Notes under the pieces: generated by a model | The model's database searches: none | Told to the model about the DNA's origin: nothing | The model's input: only the letters and a program-made list of their open reading frames with translations | Assembly: GCA_003248655.1 (NCBI GenBank) | Contig: QFPM01000001.1 | Span: forward strand, 62,001 to 126,000 | Source: Microbacterium sp. | GTDB taxonomy: Bacteria > Actinomycetota > Actinomycetes > Actinomycetales > Microbacteriaceae | Direction: 5' to 3' | DNA: 64,000 nucleotides | Program-made: the position numbers and the translations under genes | In this document: piece after piece, positions 6,593 through 14,226 of the stretch | Position numbering within the stretch: the stretch's first letter is position 1 | Layout: every line of letters starts with the position of its first letter

Positions 6593-7876
6593 GTGACAGA
6601 TGCCGCCTCCCCCGATTCCATCCGGGGAGTGCTGTGGCGGTTCGCACCCGTCATCTACGGCCCGACCGTGCTTTTCGCGCTCGGCGAGGGCGCCATGATC
6701 CCGCTGCTGCCGGTGTTCGCCTCACAGCTCGGCGCGGACGTGCCTGCGGCAGCGCTCGTGGCATCAGCGCTCGTCGTCGGGCAGTTGTGCGGCAACATCC
6801 CCGCGGGGTGGGCGGTCGCCCGCATCGGCGAACGCCTCACGATGGCGATCGGAGGCGCCGTCGCGATGCTGGGTGCCGTGGGCATCCTCCTCGCGCCGAG
6901 CCCGCCGGTGCTCGCGGCATCCGTCTTCGTCATCGGATTCTGCGCGGCGGCGTTCGGCCTCGCGCGGCACGCGTTCATGACCACGCGCGTGCCGCTCGCT
7001 TTCCGCGCCCGCGCGCTGTCGCTGCTAGGCGGGACGTTCCGGCTCGGGATGTTCGTCGGGCCGTTCATCGCGGCGGCACTGCTCGCGGTGGTCGGCGATG
7101 CCCACGCGACGGTGTGGTTCTTCGCGGGGTGCCTGGTCGCGACGATCCTGCTCGTGCTACTCGGGGCGGATCCTGAGACGGATGCCGTGGGCGCACGACC
7201 CGGCGCCGGGGACTCGCGAGTGGCTGAAGACACCGGCGAGCCGGTGACGGGCGCGATTCCGGTCCGCGAACGAGAAGGCGTGTTCCGCACGATGTGGCGC
7301 TACCGGTCCGTCCTTGCGCGACTCGGCGTCGCCACGGCATCCCTCTCGGCCGTGCGGTCGGCGCGCCAGGTCGTGTTGCCGCTCTGGGGTGTGTCGATCG
7401 GGCTCGATGCACAGACCATCGCGCTCGTCGTGGGCATCTCGGGCGCGATCGACTTCGCGCTGTTCTACGCGAGCGGGCAGGTCATGGACCGGTTCGGAAG
7501 GCTGTGGGCGGCGCTGCCGGCGATGGTGCTGATGGGTGCGGGATTCCTCGCACTGTCGTTCACCCACGATGGAACCCAGGCGGCGATGTGGTTTGCGCTG
7601 TTCGCCGCCGTGCTCGGCGTCGGCAACGGGCTGTCGAGCGGCATCCTGCTCACGCTCGGCGCGGATGTCGCACCACCCGCCGATCCCGCGCCGTTCCTCG
7701 GCTCGTGGCGGACGTTGACGGATGCCGGCGGCGCGGCATCCCCCCTGCTCGTCTCGGCGCTGTCGGCGCTGTTCTCGCTGTCGGTCGCGACGGGCGCGAT
7801 GGGAGTGATCGGGCTGCTCGGCGCGGCGGCGTTCGTCCGGTGGGTGCCTCGATTCGTGCCGAGGGCGAGGGGCTGA
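6593..7876 (+). CDS. Major facilitator superfamily transporter
   Basis: About 427 residues with 12 predicted membrane helices and a central cytoplasmic loop of about 45 residues (GADPETDAVGARPG onward). The loop between helices 2 and 3 has G-W-A-V-A-R-I-G-E-R, a form of the MFS signature G-x-x-x-D/R-R-x-G-R/E-R, and a second such segment (VMDRFGRLWA) lies in the second half. This is the drug:proton antiporter layout, so a small-molecule exporter is likely; substrate unknown. GTG 6593 is chosen so that the gene does not overlap the prfB start; ATG 6566 is the alternative. Confidence 0.8.
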   Translation: MTDAASPDSIRGVLWRFAPVIYGPTVLFALGEGAMIPLLPVFASQLGADVPAAALVASALVVGQLCGNIPAGWAVARIGERLTMAIGGAVAMLGAVGILLAPSPPVLAASVFVIGFCAAAFGLARHAFMTTRVPLAFRARALSLLGGTFRLGMFVGPFIAAALLAVVGDAHATVWFFAGCLVATILLVLLGADPETDAVGARPGAGDSRVAEDTGEPVTGAIPVREREGVFRTMWRYRSVLARLGVATASLSAVRSARQVVLPLWGVSIGLDAQTIALVVGISGAIDFALFYASGQVMDRFGRLWAALPAMVLMGAGFLALSFTHDGTQAAMWFALFAAVLGVGNGLSSGILLTLGADVAPPADPAPFLGSWRTLTDAGGAASPLLVSALSALFSLSVATGAMGVIGLLGAAAFVRWVPRFVPRARG

Positions 7877-7883
7877 TCCGAGG

Positions 7884-7942
7884 TTCGCTCGCCAGCTCGT
7901 GCGGGAATCAGGGGCGGATACCCGCGCGAACTGGCGAACGAG
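7884..7942. terminator. Imperfect inverted repeat between convergent genes
   Basis: Arms around 7884-7904 and 7921-7942 (GCCAGCTCGTGCGGG opposite CCCGCGCGAACTGGC) are inverted copies with about four mismatches and a 16-nt loop. It separates the MFS gene from the last tad gene, which converge, so it is probably a shared terminator. Confidence 0.55.
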
Positions 7943-7944
7943 AC

Positions 7945-8361
7945 TCAGCGCAGCGCCGTACGGCTCGTCGCGGTCGACTCGAGCGTCCACCCGTCGGGGA
8001 CGAACAGGGTCAGCACGGGCGGATGCCACTGTAGCTGCACCGTCACCCGCGCCGATACGCCGTCGGGCGTCGAGGCCGAGACGAGGGTCGCCGTGCCGAC
8101 CTCGCCCAGCAGCGCGGCGGCCTGATCGTAGACGCCGTCGTTCGTCAGTCGGGCGGTCGCCTCGCCGCCATCGACCGTGAAGGTGAACCCGTCGGCGCCC
8201 GCGAGGGCGGCCGAGTCGGCTGCGGCATCTGCGCGCTTCTGCGCGAGGTAGAGGCTCGTCGCATCAACGCACACGAGCACCAGGACGAGCGCGAGCACGG
8301 CGTAGCCCAGGGCGAGCAGCATCACCGATCCCTCCTCGTCTCGCGCGAGCCGGCCAGTCAT
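7945..8361 (-). CDS. TadG-like pilus locus membrane protein
   Basis: 138 residues. The N-terminus has DEEGSVMLLALGYAVLALVLVLV, one membrane helix of the TadG-like N-terminal type, followed by SLYLAQKRADAAADSAALAGA, the helix typical of TadG-like and actinobacterial helicase/secretion-neighbourhood proteins. A single extracellular beta-rich domain follows. Last gene of the tad operon; its ATG overlaps the preceding stop (ATGA). Expected role: minor pilin or assembly component on the outer face of the membrane. Confidence 0.75.
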   Translation of the reverse strand: MTGRLARDEEGSVMLLALGYAVLALVLVLVCVDATSLYLAQKRADAAADSAALAGADGFTFTVDGGEATARLTNDGVYDQAAALLGEVGTATLVSASTPDGVSARVTVQLQWHPPVLTLFVPDGWTLESTATSRTALR

Positions 8362-8828
8362 GGACCCACCCAGTAGCGCGACACCTTCTGCACCGAGGTT
8401 GCCTGGACGGGTACCCGGGCCCACTCGTCGATCCCGAGGATCGGGGGCACCAGCGGCAGTGCGACGGATGCCGTCACCGTCACTGTCACAACGGCTCCCG
8501 CCTCCGGGCACGTCGCTGCCGCACCCGAGCAGGAGATGTCGACGTCGACTCCTGCCGGGTCGATTCCGTACTCGGCGACGATCGCTTCGCGCACCCGCTC
8601 CGCGCGCGCGTCGGCTGTAACGGCATCCGGGGATGCGGCGATCGTCCGGGCGAGTTGGCGCGCGCCGGTCTCGACACCGAGTGCCTGACCTTGGATCGCG
8701 CCGAGCGCGACCACGAGATAGACGATCGGGACGAGTAGCACGAGCCCGACGAGGATGAACTCGAGTGAGGCCGAGCCGTCGTCGATCGGCCGCGCAGCGG
8801 CGTCAGTCGAAGCTCTCGAGCGGAGCAT
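8358..8828 (-). CDS. TadE-family pseudopilin
   Basis: 156 residues. The N-terminal segment DDGSASLEFILVGLVLLVPIVYLV has the pilin-like pattern G-S-x-x-x-E-F with Glu at the fifth position after the Gly, followed by a hydrophobic helix: the TadE signature. Two Cys (ISCSG and TCPEAG) may form a disulfide in the external domain. It overlaps the upstream tadE-like gene by 26 bp and the downstream gene by 4 bp. Confidence 0.8.
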   Translation of the reverse strand: MLRSRASTDAAARPIDDGSASLEFILVGLVLLVPIVYLVVALGAIQGQALGVETGARQLARTIAASPDAVTADARAERVREAIVAEYGIDPAGVDVDISCSGAAATCPEAGAVVTVTVTASVALPLVPPILGIDEWARVPVQATSVQKVSRYWVGP

Positions 8829-9192
8829 GCGCGGTCACCTCCATTCCCGCGGGGATGCCGAGGAGTCCGACAAGCGGAAGCGTCGCGACGACGGTGACCT
8901 CGACTTGCGGGCCGCCGGCGCCGTCGATGGCCGATGCCGCGACCTGGGCATCCAGCGCTCCGCCGACGGCAGCCTCGATGAGCTGCTCGGTGCGCGCTGC
9001 CCCCTCGGCGGGCTCGGTGTCGGCGAGGGCACCGTGGTAGGCGCCCTCGACCGCGGCGTCGTGGACAACGTTGCGGACGTAGACGGCGAGGGCGAGCTGC
9101 AGGACTGCGAGGGTCAGAACGGTGAGCAAGGTGCCGACGAGCACGAATTCCACCGCGGCCGAGCCGGCCTCGTCATCGCGCAGCGCGCGCAT
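8803..9192 (-). CDS. TadE-family pseudopilin
   Basis: 129 residues. DEAGSAAVEFVLVGTLLTVLTL carries the class III pseudopilin motif G-S-x-x-x-E-F and one membrane helix; the remainder is a small external domain ending in VTAHAPLESFD. Paralogue of the next gene. The gap to the pilin-sized gene upstream is 7 nt. Confidence 0.8.
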   Translation of the reverse strand: MRALRDDEAGSAAVEFVLVGTLLTVLTLAVLQLALAVYVRNVVHDAAVEGAYHGALADTEPAEGAARTEQLIEAAVGGALDAQVAASAIDGAGGPQVEVTVVATLPLVGLLGIPAGMEVTAHAPLESFD

Positions 9193-9199
9193 GACGCGA

Positions 9200-9385
9200 T
9201 CAGAATCCGGATACGCGAGTGAGCGCCTGCTCGAACAGGTCCTGAAGTGCGGGCCCGGCGAGCGACCAGATCGCGACGACGAGCCCGGCGGTCATGAGTG
9301 TGACCAATACCCAGCCCGGAACGTCACCCGTCTCGTCGTCGACGAAGGCATCGGCGTAGGAACGCAGCTTGTTCATCATGCGCAC
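9200..9385 (-). CDS. Small pilin-like membrane protein of the tad locus
   Basis: 61 residues at most; start codons GTG 9385, ATG 9379 and ATG 9376 are all possible and no clear ribosome-binding site decides. It has a charged N-terminus (SYADAFVDDETGD), one membrane helix (GWVLVTLMTAGLVVAIWSL) and a short amphipathic C-terminus. Position and size are those of the Flp major pilin or a DUF4244 protein, but the Glu and Tyr that normally follow the prepilin cleavage Gly are missing. It may therefore be an unprocessed or divergent pilin. Confidence 0.65.
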   Translation of the reverse strand: MRMMNKLRSYADAFVDDETGDVPGWVLVTLMTAGLVVAIWSLAGPALQDLFEQALTRVSGF

Positions 9386-9418
9386 ATCATCGACGAATTC
9401 GCGAAGCCGCCTCAGAAG

Positions 9419-9427
9419 TTATCCACA
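9419..9427. promoter_or_regulatory. TTATCCACA motif upstream of the pilin-like gene
   Basis: TTATCCACA fits the DnaA-box consensus, and the 14-mer GAAGTTATCCACAG is identical to one upstream of tadA (12441-12453). On the minus strand it reads CTGTGGATAACTTC, where GATAAC could serve as a -10 with GTGACC 17 nt upstream. Either reading is possible. Confidence 0.4.
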
Positions 9428-9442
9428 GGGTCAACGCGAAGG

Positions 9443-10369
9443 TCACCCGAGGCCGAGCTTCAGCATCACGACACCCGGGAACACGGCGAAAAGCACGGAC
9501 ATCGGGAGCACCAGGAAGACAAGAGGTATCAGCATCCATATTTCCCGTCGGCCGGCCGTCTCGATCAGCTGACGCTTGGCGTCTTCGCGGGCATCCACGG
9601 CCTGTTCCTGCAGTACATGGGCGAGCGGCGCGCCGCGGTCCATCGCGGCGACGAGGTGCTCGACGGCGCGAGAGAGGGCCGGGACATCGCACGTCTTCGC
9701 GACGTCGAGCAGGGCATCGGCGAGGCTCGACCCGGTGCCGCTGGCGAGTACCGCGGAGCGGAGCTCCCCGGTGAGCACGCCCGATCCGACCTCGCCGACC
9801 CGACGAAGCGCGTCGCGCAGACCCTCGCCCGCCGCGAGGCACAGCGCGAGGAACTCGAGGACCGTCGGCAACTCCTCCTCGATGCGCGCGACGCGGCGGC
9901 GCGCGGCAAGGGTGAGCCGCTGCTCGCACACGACGACCGCGGTCACGGCCGCGAGCGGTGGCAGGAGCGCCGCGACAAGGCCGCCCCGACCGGCGAGCGT
10001 GGCGACGACGGCCAGCACCCCGCCGATGCCGAGGCCGCCGACGGCCCACCCGAGCTGGGTCGCGCGGAAGGCCACGACATCCTGCGCCACGCCCGCTTGG
10101 CGCAGCCGCTGCGCGAGCGCATCCGCCCCGCCGACACCGCCCCAGGCCAACGCGATGCGATCGCGCAGGGCTCGCCAGCCGAGCCCCGATGCGACAGGCT
10201 GCAGCGGCGTGAGCCCCGCGGGATCGGCGATGTCGCGCACGTACGGCGCGATCCGTCGCGAGAGCGTCGGCGCGGCCCAGCGCGGTGCGCGCTGCGCGAT
10301 CAGCAGGATGCCGGCGGCCAGCGCCGCGCCGAGGACCACCGCGCTCGCGAGCGCCGAGACCGCGTTCAT
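9443..10369 (-). CDS. tadC: Tad pilus inner-membrane protein TadC (T2SS F-type)
   Basis: 308 residues. A membrane segment at the N-terminus, a central cytoplasmic domain with the type II secretion F helical pattern (EELPTVLEFLALCLAAGEGLRDALRRVGEVGSG and LSRAVEHLVAAMDRGAPLA, each recognisable as the paired T2SSF helices), and two or three C-terminal membrane helices ending in PMSVLFAVFPGVVML. It forms the platform for pilus assembly with TadB and is driven by TadA. ATGA overlap with tadB fixes the start at 10369. Confidence 0.85.
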   Translation of the reverse strand: MNAVSALASAVVLGAALAAGILLIAQRAPRWAAPTLSRRIAPYVRDIADPAGLTPLQPVASGLGWRALRDRIALAWGGVGGADALAQRLRQAGVAQDVVAFRATQLGWAVGGLGIGGVLAVVATLAGRGGLVAALLPPLAAVTAVVVCEQRLTLAARRRVARIEEELPTVLEFLALCLAAGEGLRDALRRVGEVGSGVLTGELRSAVLASGTGSSLADALLDVAKTCDVPALSRAVEHLVAAMDRGAPLAHVLQEQAVDAREDAKRQLIETAGRREIWMLIPLVFLVLPMSVLFAVFPGVVMLKLGLG

Positions 10370-11223
10370 CCGAACCACCGCTGCGGCTCGGGGAGCCGGC
10401 CGAGTCTGAGTGTGAGCCGATAGGCAAAGACCGAGACGGCCGCTCCCCCGATGATGACGATGGCGCCGGCGGGTGTCGCGTACGCCGCCGCCCCCTCGGG
10501 GCGCAGCGCAAGGAGCGCCAGGACGATCCAGGGCGCGACAACCCCGACGACCGCGGCTCCGCGCACCCACGACTGCCGCGCTTCGACCTCGGCGCGGAGC
10601 GTCGCGTCGGCGCGGACGGATGCCGAGAGCGCACGCAGCACGCTGGTGAGTTCGGTACCACCGACCTGCCGCGCCATCCGCAGCGTCTCGACGATCCGGT
10701 CGGCGACGGGGTCGGCGAGCGTCGCCTTCAACCGCAGTGCGCTCGAGTCAAAGTGGCCCGATGCGGCCATGTCGGCAGCGAACGCGCCGAATGCCGGGCG
10801 TAACGCCGGCGGTCCGCTCGTCGCGAGCGCGGACACGGCATCAGGCAGCGAGAGCCCCGCGCGCACAGCCGACACGAGCAGGTCGCACACGTCCGACCAC
10901 AGCGCGCGACGGGCGCGACGGAGCCGCCGCGCGCGGGAGCGCAGCCACGTGAACGGTGCAGCGGCACCCGCCACGGCGGCGACGAGCGCGACGGCCGGGA
11001 GCCCTGTCACGAGCCATCCGATCGACGCGCAGACGGCCGCCGCGATCGCCGCGATCACCGCCGGGCGTCCGGCCGGGGCGTGCGCGAAGCCCGCTTCCTG
11101 CAGGAGTCGGGCGACGCGACCGTCGGGAGACTTCGGTGCTGCCGACGCGGATGCCGGCCACAGCCACGGCGAGACGACGAGAAGGAGCCCCGCTGCGAGC
11201 ACCGCACCCCAGACGAACGTCAC
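10366..11223 (-). CDS. tadB: Tad pilus inner-membrane protein TadB (T2SS F-type)
   Basis: 285 residues. Membrane segments lie near the N-terminus and in the middle, and the T2SSF helical region (LWSDVCDLLVSAVRAGLSL, and VADRIVETLRMARQVGGTE) precedes two C-terminal membrane helices. Same fold as the downstream TadC; together they form the inner-membrane platform of the Flp pilus machine. Starts inside the tadA stop (ATGA). Confidence 0.85.
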   Translation of the reverse strand: MTFVWGAVLAAGLLLVVSPWLWPASASAAPKSPDGRVARLLQEAGFAHAPAGRPAVIAAIAAAVCASIGWLVTGLPAVALVAAVAGAAAPFTWLRSRARRLRRARRALWSDVCDLLVSAVRAGLSLPDAVSALATSGPPALRPAFGAFAADMAASGHFDSSALRLKATLADPVADRIVETLRMARQVGGTELTSVLRALSASVRADATLRAEVEARQSWVRGAAVVGVVAPWIVLALLALRPEGAAAYATPAGAIVIIGGAAVSVFAYRLTLRLGRLPEPQRWFG

Positions 11224-12404
11224 GACGCCGCCCTCTCACGCACGGGCTCGCTCGCACGATACACAAGCCGTGCGTCGACCTCGTTGGCCACGATCCGACC
11301 CGTCGTCTCGACGACCTCTTCGACGTAGCGGTGCCCGTCGGGCGCGCGTCGACAGTGCACGACGAGGTCGACCCCGGTGGCGATTGCGGGCAGGACGAAT
11401 CCCGAGTCGATGTTGCGCCCCGCGAGCAGCGGCAGAGCCGCCAGCCTGCGCAGCGCGTCAGCGGCCGAGTTCGCGTGGATCGTCGCGGCTCCCGGCACGC
11501 CGGTATTGAGCGCGAGCAGCAGATCGAGCGCCTCGGCATCACGCACTTCGCCGACGACCAGCCGATCGGGGCGCATGCGCAGCGCCTCTTTGACGAGACG
11601 GCGCAGGCTCACCGCACCCGTCCCCTCGAGGCTCGGCTGACGTCCCTGCAACGCGACCACATCGGGCGCCGTGACGCCGAGCTCGAACGTCTCCTCGACC
11701 GTGATGATGCGCTGATCGTGCGGGCACGATGCCACCAGCGAGGCAAGCAGCGTCGTCTTGCCGGCGTGCGTCGCGCCCGACACGAGCACGTTCCGGCCGT
11801 CCGCCATCGCGTCGCGCAGCGTCGCGGCGAGCGGAGCGGGCAAGGACCCGGCCGCAACGAGGTCATCGAGCGTGCGCCTGGCGCGCAGGAACTTGCGGAT
11901 GTTGACGGCGTAGTGCGCCCGCGTCACATCGGGGATGACGACGTGCAAGCGACTGCCGTCCGGCAACGACGCGTCGACGAACGGCTGCGACAGATCCACT
12001 CGCCGGCCCGTGGCGTGCAGCATCCGCTCGACGAGATCGCGCACGGCGTCGTCGGTGAGCCGCAACGGGACGCGTTCACTGCGCCCCGCGCGCGCCGCGA
12101 AGATCGTGTGCGGATCGTTGATCCAGATCTCCTCGACGTCGGGATCGTCCAGGAGCGCCTGCAGCGGACCATACCCCGTCACCCGCGCGAGGACGTCGCG
12201 GACGCACGCGGATTCGTCGTCGATGACGTCGAGCCCCCGCGCCAGGGCGAAATCGTTGTGGCGGCGGACCTCCGCCAACGCGACTCGCTCGACGCGTTCG
12301 GGGTCGCGCAGCGGGTCGGCCCGCTCCTCGCGAAGCCGATCGCGCACGCGCTCGGCGACGGCATGCACGACGGATGCCGGGGCGACGATCGCAGCGGAGC
12401 TCAC
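11220..12404 (-). CDS. tadA: Tad secretion ATPase TadA/CpaF
   Basis: 394 residues. Walker A is GATHAGKTT, the Asp box is IITVEETFELG, Walker B is MRPDRLVVGEVRDAEALDLL and the His box is GAATIHANSA, all diagnostic of the type II/IV secretion ATPase family. The N-terminal domain (LARVTGYGPLQALLDDPDVEEIWIN) is the CpaF-type cap. It hydrolyses ATP to assemble Flp-type pili. The start is a GTG. First gene of tadA-tadB-tadC-pilin-tadE-tadE-tadG; no septum-site (Ssd/TadZ-like) gene precedes it and no prepilin peptidase is in the window. Confidence 0.93.
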   Translation of the reverse strand: MSSAAIVAPASVVHAVAERVRDRLREERADPLRDPERVERVALAEVRRHNDFALARGLDVIDDESACVRDVLARVTGYGPLQALLDDPDVEEIWINDPHTIFAARAGRSERVPLRLTDDAVRDLVERMLHATGRRVDLSQPFVDASLPDGSRLHVVIPDVTRAHYAVNIRKFLRARRTLDDLVAAGSLPAPLAATLRDAMADGRNVLVSGATHAGKTTLLASLVASCPHDQRIITVEETFELGVTAPDVVALQGRQPSLEGTGAVSLRRLVKEALRMRPDRLVVGEVRDAEALDLLLALNTGVPGAATIHANSAADALRRLAALPLLAGRNIDSGFVLPAIATGVDLVVHCRRAPDGHRYVEEVVETTGRIVANEVDARLVYRASEPVRERAAS

Positions 12405-12443
12405 CCTGGCATCCTGGCAAGCACCGCCGACGCGGCGCGGAAG

Positions 12444-12452
12444 TTATCCACA
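12444..12452. promoter_or_regulatory. TTATCCACA motif upstream of tadA
   Basis: Second copy of the motif at 9419-9427 (14 bp identical). It is 40 nt upstream of the tadA start. DnaA box or a shared promoter element (GATAAC on the minus strand). Confidence 0.4.
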
Positions 12453-12459
12453 GACGTCG

Positions 12460-12488
12460 TTGCTACGTGGTCTGACCACAGATAGAAT
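12460..12488 (+). promoter_or_regulatory. Strong leaderless promoter of the FNT channel gene
   Basis: TTGCTA (12460-12465), a 17-bp spacer, then TAGAAT (12483-12488), 6 nt before GTG 12495. It is the best sigma-70-type promoter in the window, and its position predicts a transcript starting at the GTG itself. Confidence 0.75.
12467..12479. promoter_or_regulatory. Palindromic operator inside the promoter spacer (GntR/FadR-type)
   Basis: GTGGTCTGACCAC is a perfect 6-1-6 palindrome placed between the -35 and -10. It contains TGGTCTGACCA, which fits the TnGTnnnACnA operators of FadR-subfamily GntR regulators (LldR, PdhR, FadR). Its placement predicts repression by blocking RNA polymerase. No GntR gene is in the window. 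Confidence 0.6.
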
Positions 12489-12494
12489 GGCCGC

Positions 12495-13325
12495 GTGCTG
12501 ACCATTCCCGAGACACTCGCGGTGCAGGCGGATGCCGCCGTCCACAAATCCGACGCGCTCCGCTCCCCCGGACGCTTCCTCGTGTCGGGCATGCTCGCGG
12601 GCGCCTACATCGGCGTCGGCGTCGTCCTGATGGTCGCCACCGCCGGGCCGCTGCTCGCGGCGGGCGACGGGCTCGCGAAGCTCGTCGCGGGCCTCGTGTT
12701 CGGCGTCGCGCTGACCCTCGTCGTGTTCGCCGGCGCCGACCTTCTGACGAGCGCGATGATGATCCTCCCGCAGGGCGCACTCATGCGCGCGATCGGCTGG
12801 TGGCGCGCGCTCGTCGTCCTCCTCGCGACGCTCGTGGCGAACGTCGTCGGGGCGCTCGTGTTCGCGGGTCTCATCGCGGCATCCGGCGTTCTCCACTCGA
12901 ACGCTGCCGCCGGCGACATGCTCTCAGACATGCTCGCCGCGAAGGCGACAGAAACTCCCGCGGAGCTGTTCGTCCGCGGCATCCTCTGCAACGTGCTCGT
13001 CTGCCTCGCGATCTGGATGGCGGCGCGCGTGCGCTCCGAGGTCGCGAAGATCCTCCTGATCTTCGCCGCGATCCTCGCCTTCATCTCATCCGGGTTCGAG
13101 CACGTCGTCGCGAACATGACGACGTACGGCGTCGGCCTGTTCACCGCCGACCCGAACGCGACGTGGGCCCTCTTCGCGAACAACGTCCTGTGGGTCGGAC
13201 TCGGCAATCTCGTGGGCGGCGCCGTCGTCGTCGGCCTCGGATACTGGGTCATCGGCGGCTCGCCGCGCGTGTCGAACACCGCGGCACATGACCGCATCGC
13301 CGAGCACGCAGACGCCACCGCGTAG
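12495..13325 (+). CDS. Formate/nitrite transporter family channel
   Basis: 276 residues, six membrane helices. Motifs such as FLVSGMLAGAYIGVGVVL, GLVFGVALTLVVFAGADLLTSAMM and VLVCLAIWMAARV match the FocA/NirC family, pentameric channels that pass formate, nitrite, lactate or hydrosulfide. The GTG start is supported by the -10 exactly 6 nt before it and by the conserved N-terminal helix. Substrate cannot be set from sequence; the FadR-type operator would fit a channel for a small carboxylate such as lactate or formate (inference). Confidence 0.88.
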   Translation: MLTIPETLAVQADAAVHKSDALRSPGRFLVSGMLAGAYIGVGVVLMVATAGPLLAAGDGLAKLVAGLVFGVALTLVVFAGADLLTSAMMILPQGALMRAIGWWRALVVLLATLVANVVGALVFAGLIAASGVLHSNAAAGDMLSDMLAAKATETPAELFVRGILCNVLVCLAIWMAARVRSEVAKILLIFAAILAFISSGFEHVVANMTTYGVGLFTADPNATWALFANNVLWVGLGNLVGGAVVVGLGYWVIGGSPRVSNTAAHDRIAEHADATA

Positions 13326-13335
13326 GCGCGTCGGA

Positions 13336-13341
13336 TAGGCT
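13336..13341 (+). promoter_or_regulatory. -10 element of tRNA-Leu
   Basis: TAGGCT, 9 nt before the mature 5' end of the tRNA at 13351. Confidence 0.45.
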
Positions 13342-13350
13342 CGACGCCAC

Positions 13351-13432
13351 GCGGGAGTGGTGAAATCGGCAGACACGCAGGATTTAGGTTCCTGTGCCTT
13401 CGGGCGTGTGGGTTCAAGTCCCACCTTCCGCA
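13351..13432 (+). tRNA. tRNA-Leu (anticodon TAG)
   Basis: Class II tRNA. The acceptor stem GCGGGAG pairs with CTTCCGC, the anticodon stem CAGGA/TCCTG holds loop TTTAGGT with TAG at 13385-13387, a long variable arm contains a TTCG loop, and the T arm is GTGGG-TTCAAGT-CCCAC. The discriminator is A and CCA is not encoded. It would read CUA and, by wobble, CUG. Confidence 0.95.
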
Positions 13433-13506
13433 CAGGATGACCCGGGCTACGCTCGGATCGTCTGCGCCGCCGGCGCCACCCCCGCCCACCGACCGACGGG
13501 ACCCCA

Positions 13507-14226
13507 GTGCACTCTCTCGCCCTCATCCCTTGGCTCGACCCGGCCTCGATCATCGAGAACGCGGGCGGCTGGGCACTCCTCGTGGTGTGCTTCATCGTCT
13601 TCGCCGAGACGGGGCTGCTCATCGGGTTCCTGCTCCCGGGCGACACGCTGCTCATCATCTCGGGGTTGCTCTCGCACCCCACCACGACTGCGCCGCACGG
13701 CGTCTTCGGCATCAGCGTCTGGTGGGTCGCACTTCTCATCGGCCTGGCCGCGTTCGCCGGCGGTGAGGTCGGGTACTACATCGGCCACAAGGGCGGCCCG
13801 GCGGTCTTCGAGCGCAAAGAGTCGGGCCTGTTCAGCCGCAAGAACGTCGAACGGACGAACGCGTTCTTCGAGAAGTACGGCGGACTCACGGTCATCCTCG
13901 CCCGGTTCGTGCCGATCGTCCGCACCTTCGCGCCGGTCGCAGCGGGCGTCGGCCACATGCCGTGGCGCCGATACACGCTCTACAACCTCATTGGCGCGGT
14001 GCTCTGGGGCTTCGGTCTCACGATGTTCGGGTACCTGATCGGCTTCATCCCGCCGGTGGCGACGTTCGTCGAGAACTACATCGACCTGATCCTGCTCGCC
14101 GCCGTCGGCGGCACCGCGCTCGTCACCGCGTGGCACTACTTCTCCGAGCGCGCGAAGGTGCGCAAGGAGCGCGAGGCCGGGCTCGCACCCGAGCACATCG
14201 AGCCGATCGAGCGCGAGCTGCCCTGA
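13507..14226 (+). CDS. DedA-family membrane protein
   Basis: 239 residues. Family motifs are FAETGLLIGFLLPGDTLL near the N-terminus, then GGEVGYYIGHKGGP, the FEKYGGLTVILARFVPIVRTFAPVAAG segment and MPWRRYTLYNLIGAVLW: the membrane-embedded E...F..R..P..R...P signature. DedA proteins are thought to be lipid (undecaprenyl-phosphate or phospholipid) transporters linked to proton gradients. GTG start. The gene follows tRNA-Leu and converges on ku. Confidence 0.9.
   Translation: MHSLALIPWLDPASIIENAGGWALLVVCFIVFAETGLLIGFLLPGDTLLIISGLLSHPTTTAPHGVFGISVWWVALLIGLAAFAGGEVGYYIGHKGGPAVFERKESGLFSRKNVERTNAFFEKYGGLTVILARFVPIVRTFAPVAAGVGHMPWRRYTLYNLIGAVLWGFGLTMFGYLIGFIPPVATFVENYIDLILLAAVGGTALVTAWHYFSERAKVRKEREAGLAPEHIEPIERELP

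Noticed and set aside
9419..12452. Replication origin suggested by two DnaA-box matches
   Set aside because: Only two boxes 3 kb apart, no dnaA/dnaN or AT-rich unwinding region; reported only as a possible regulatory motif.
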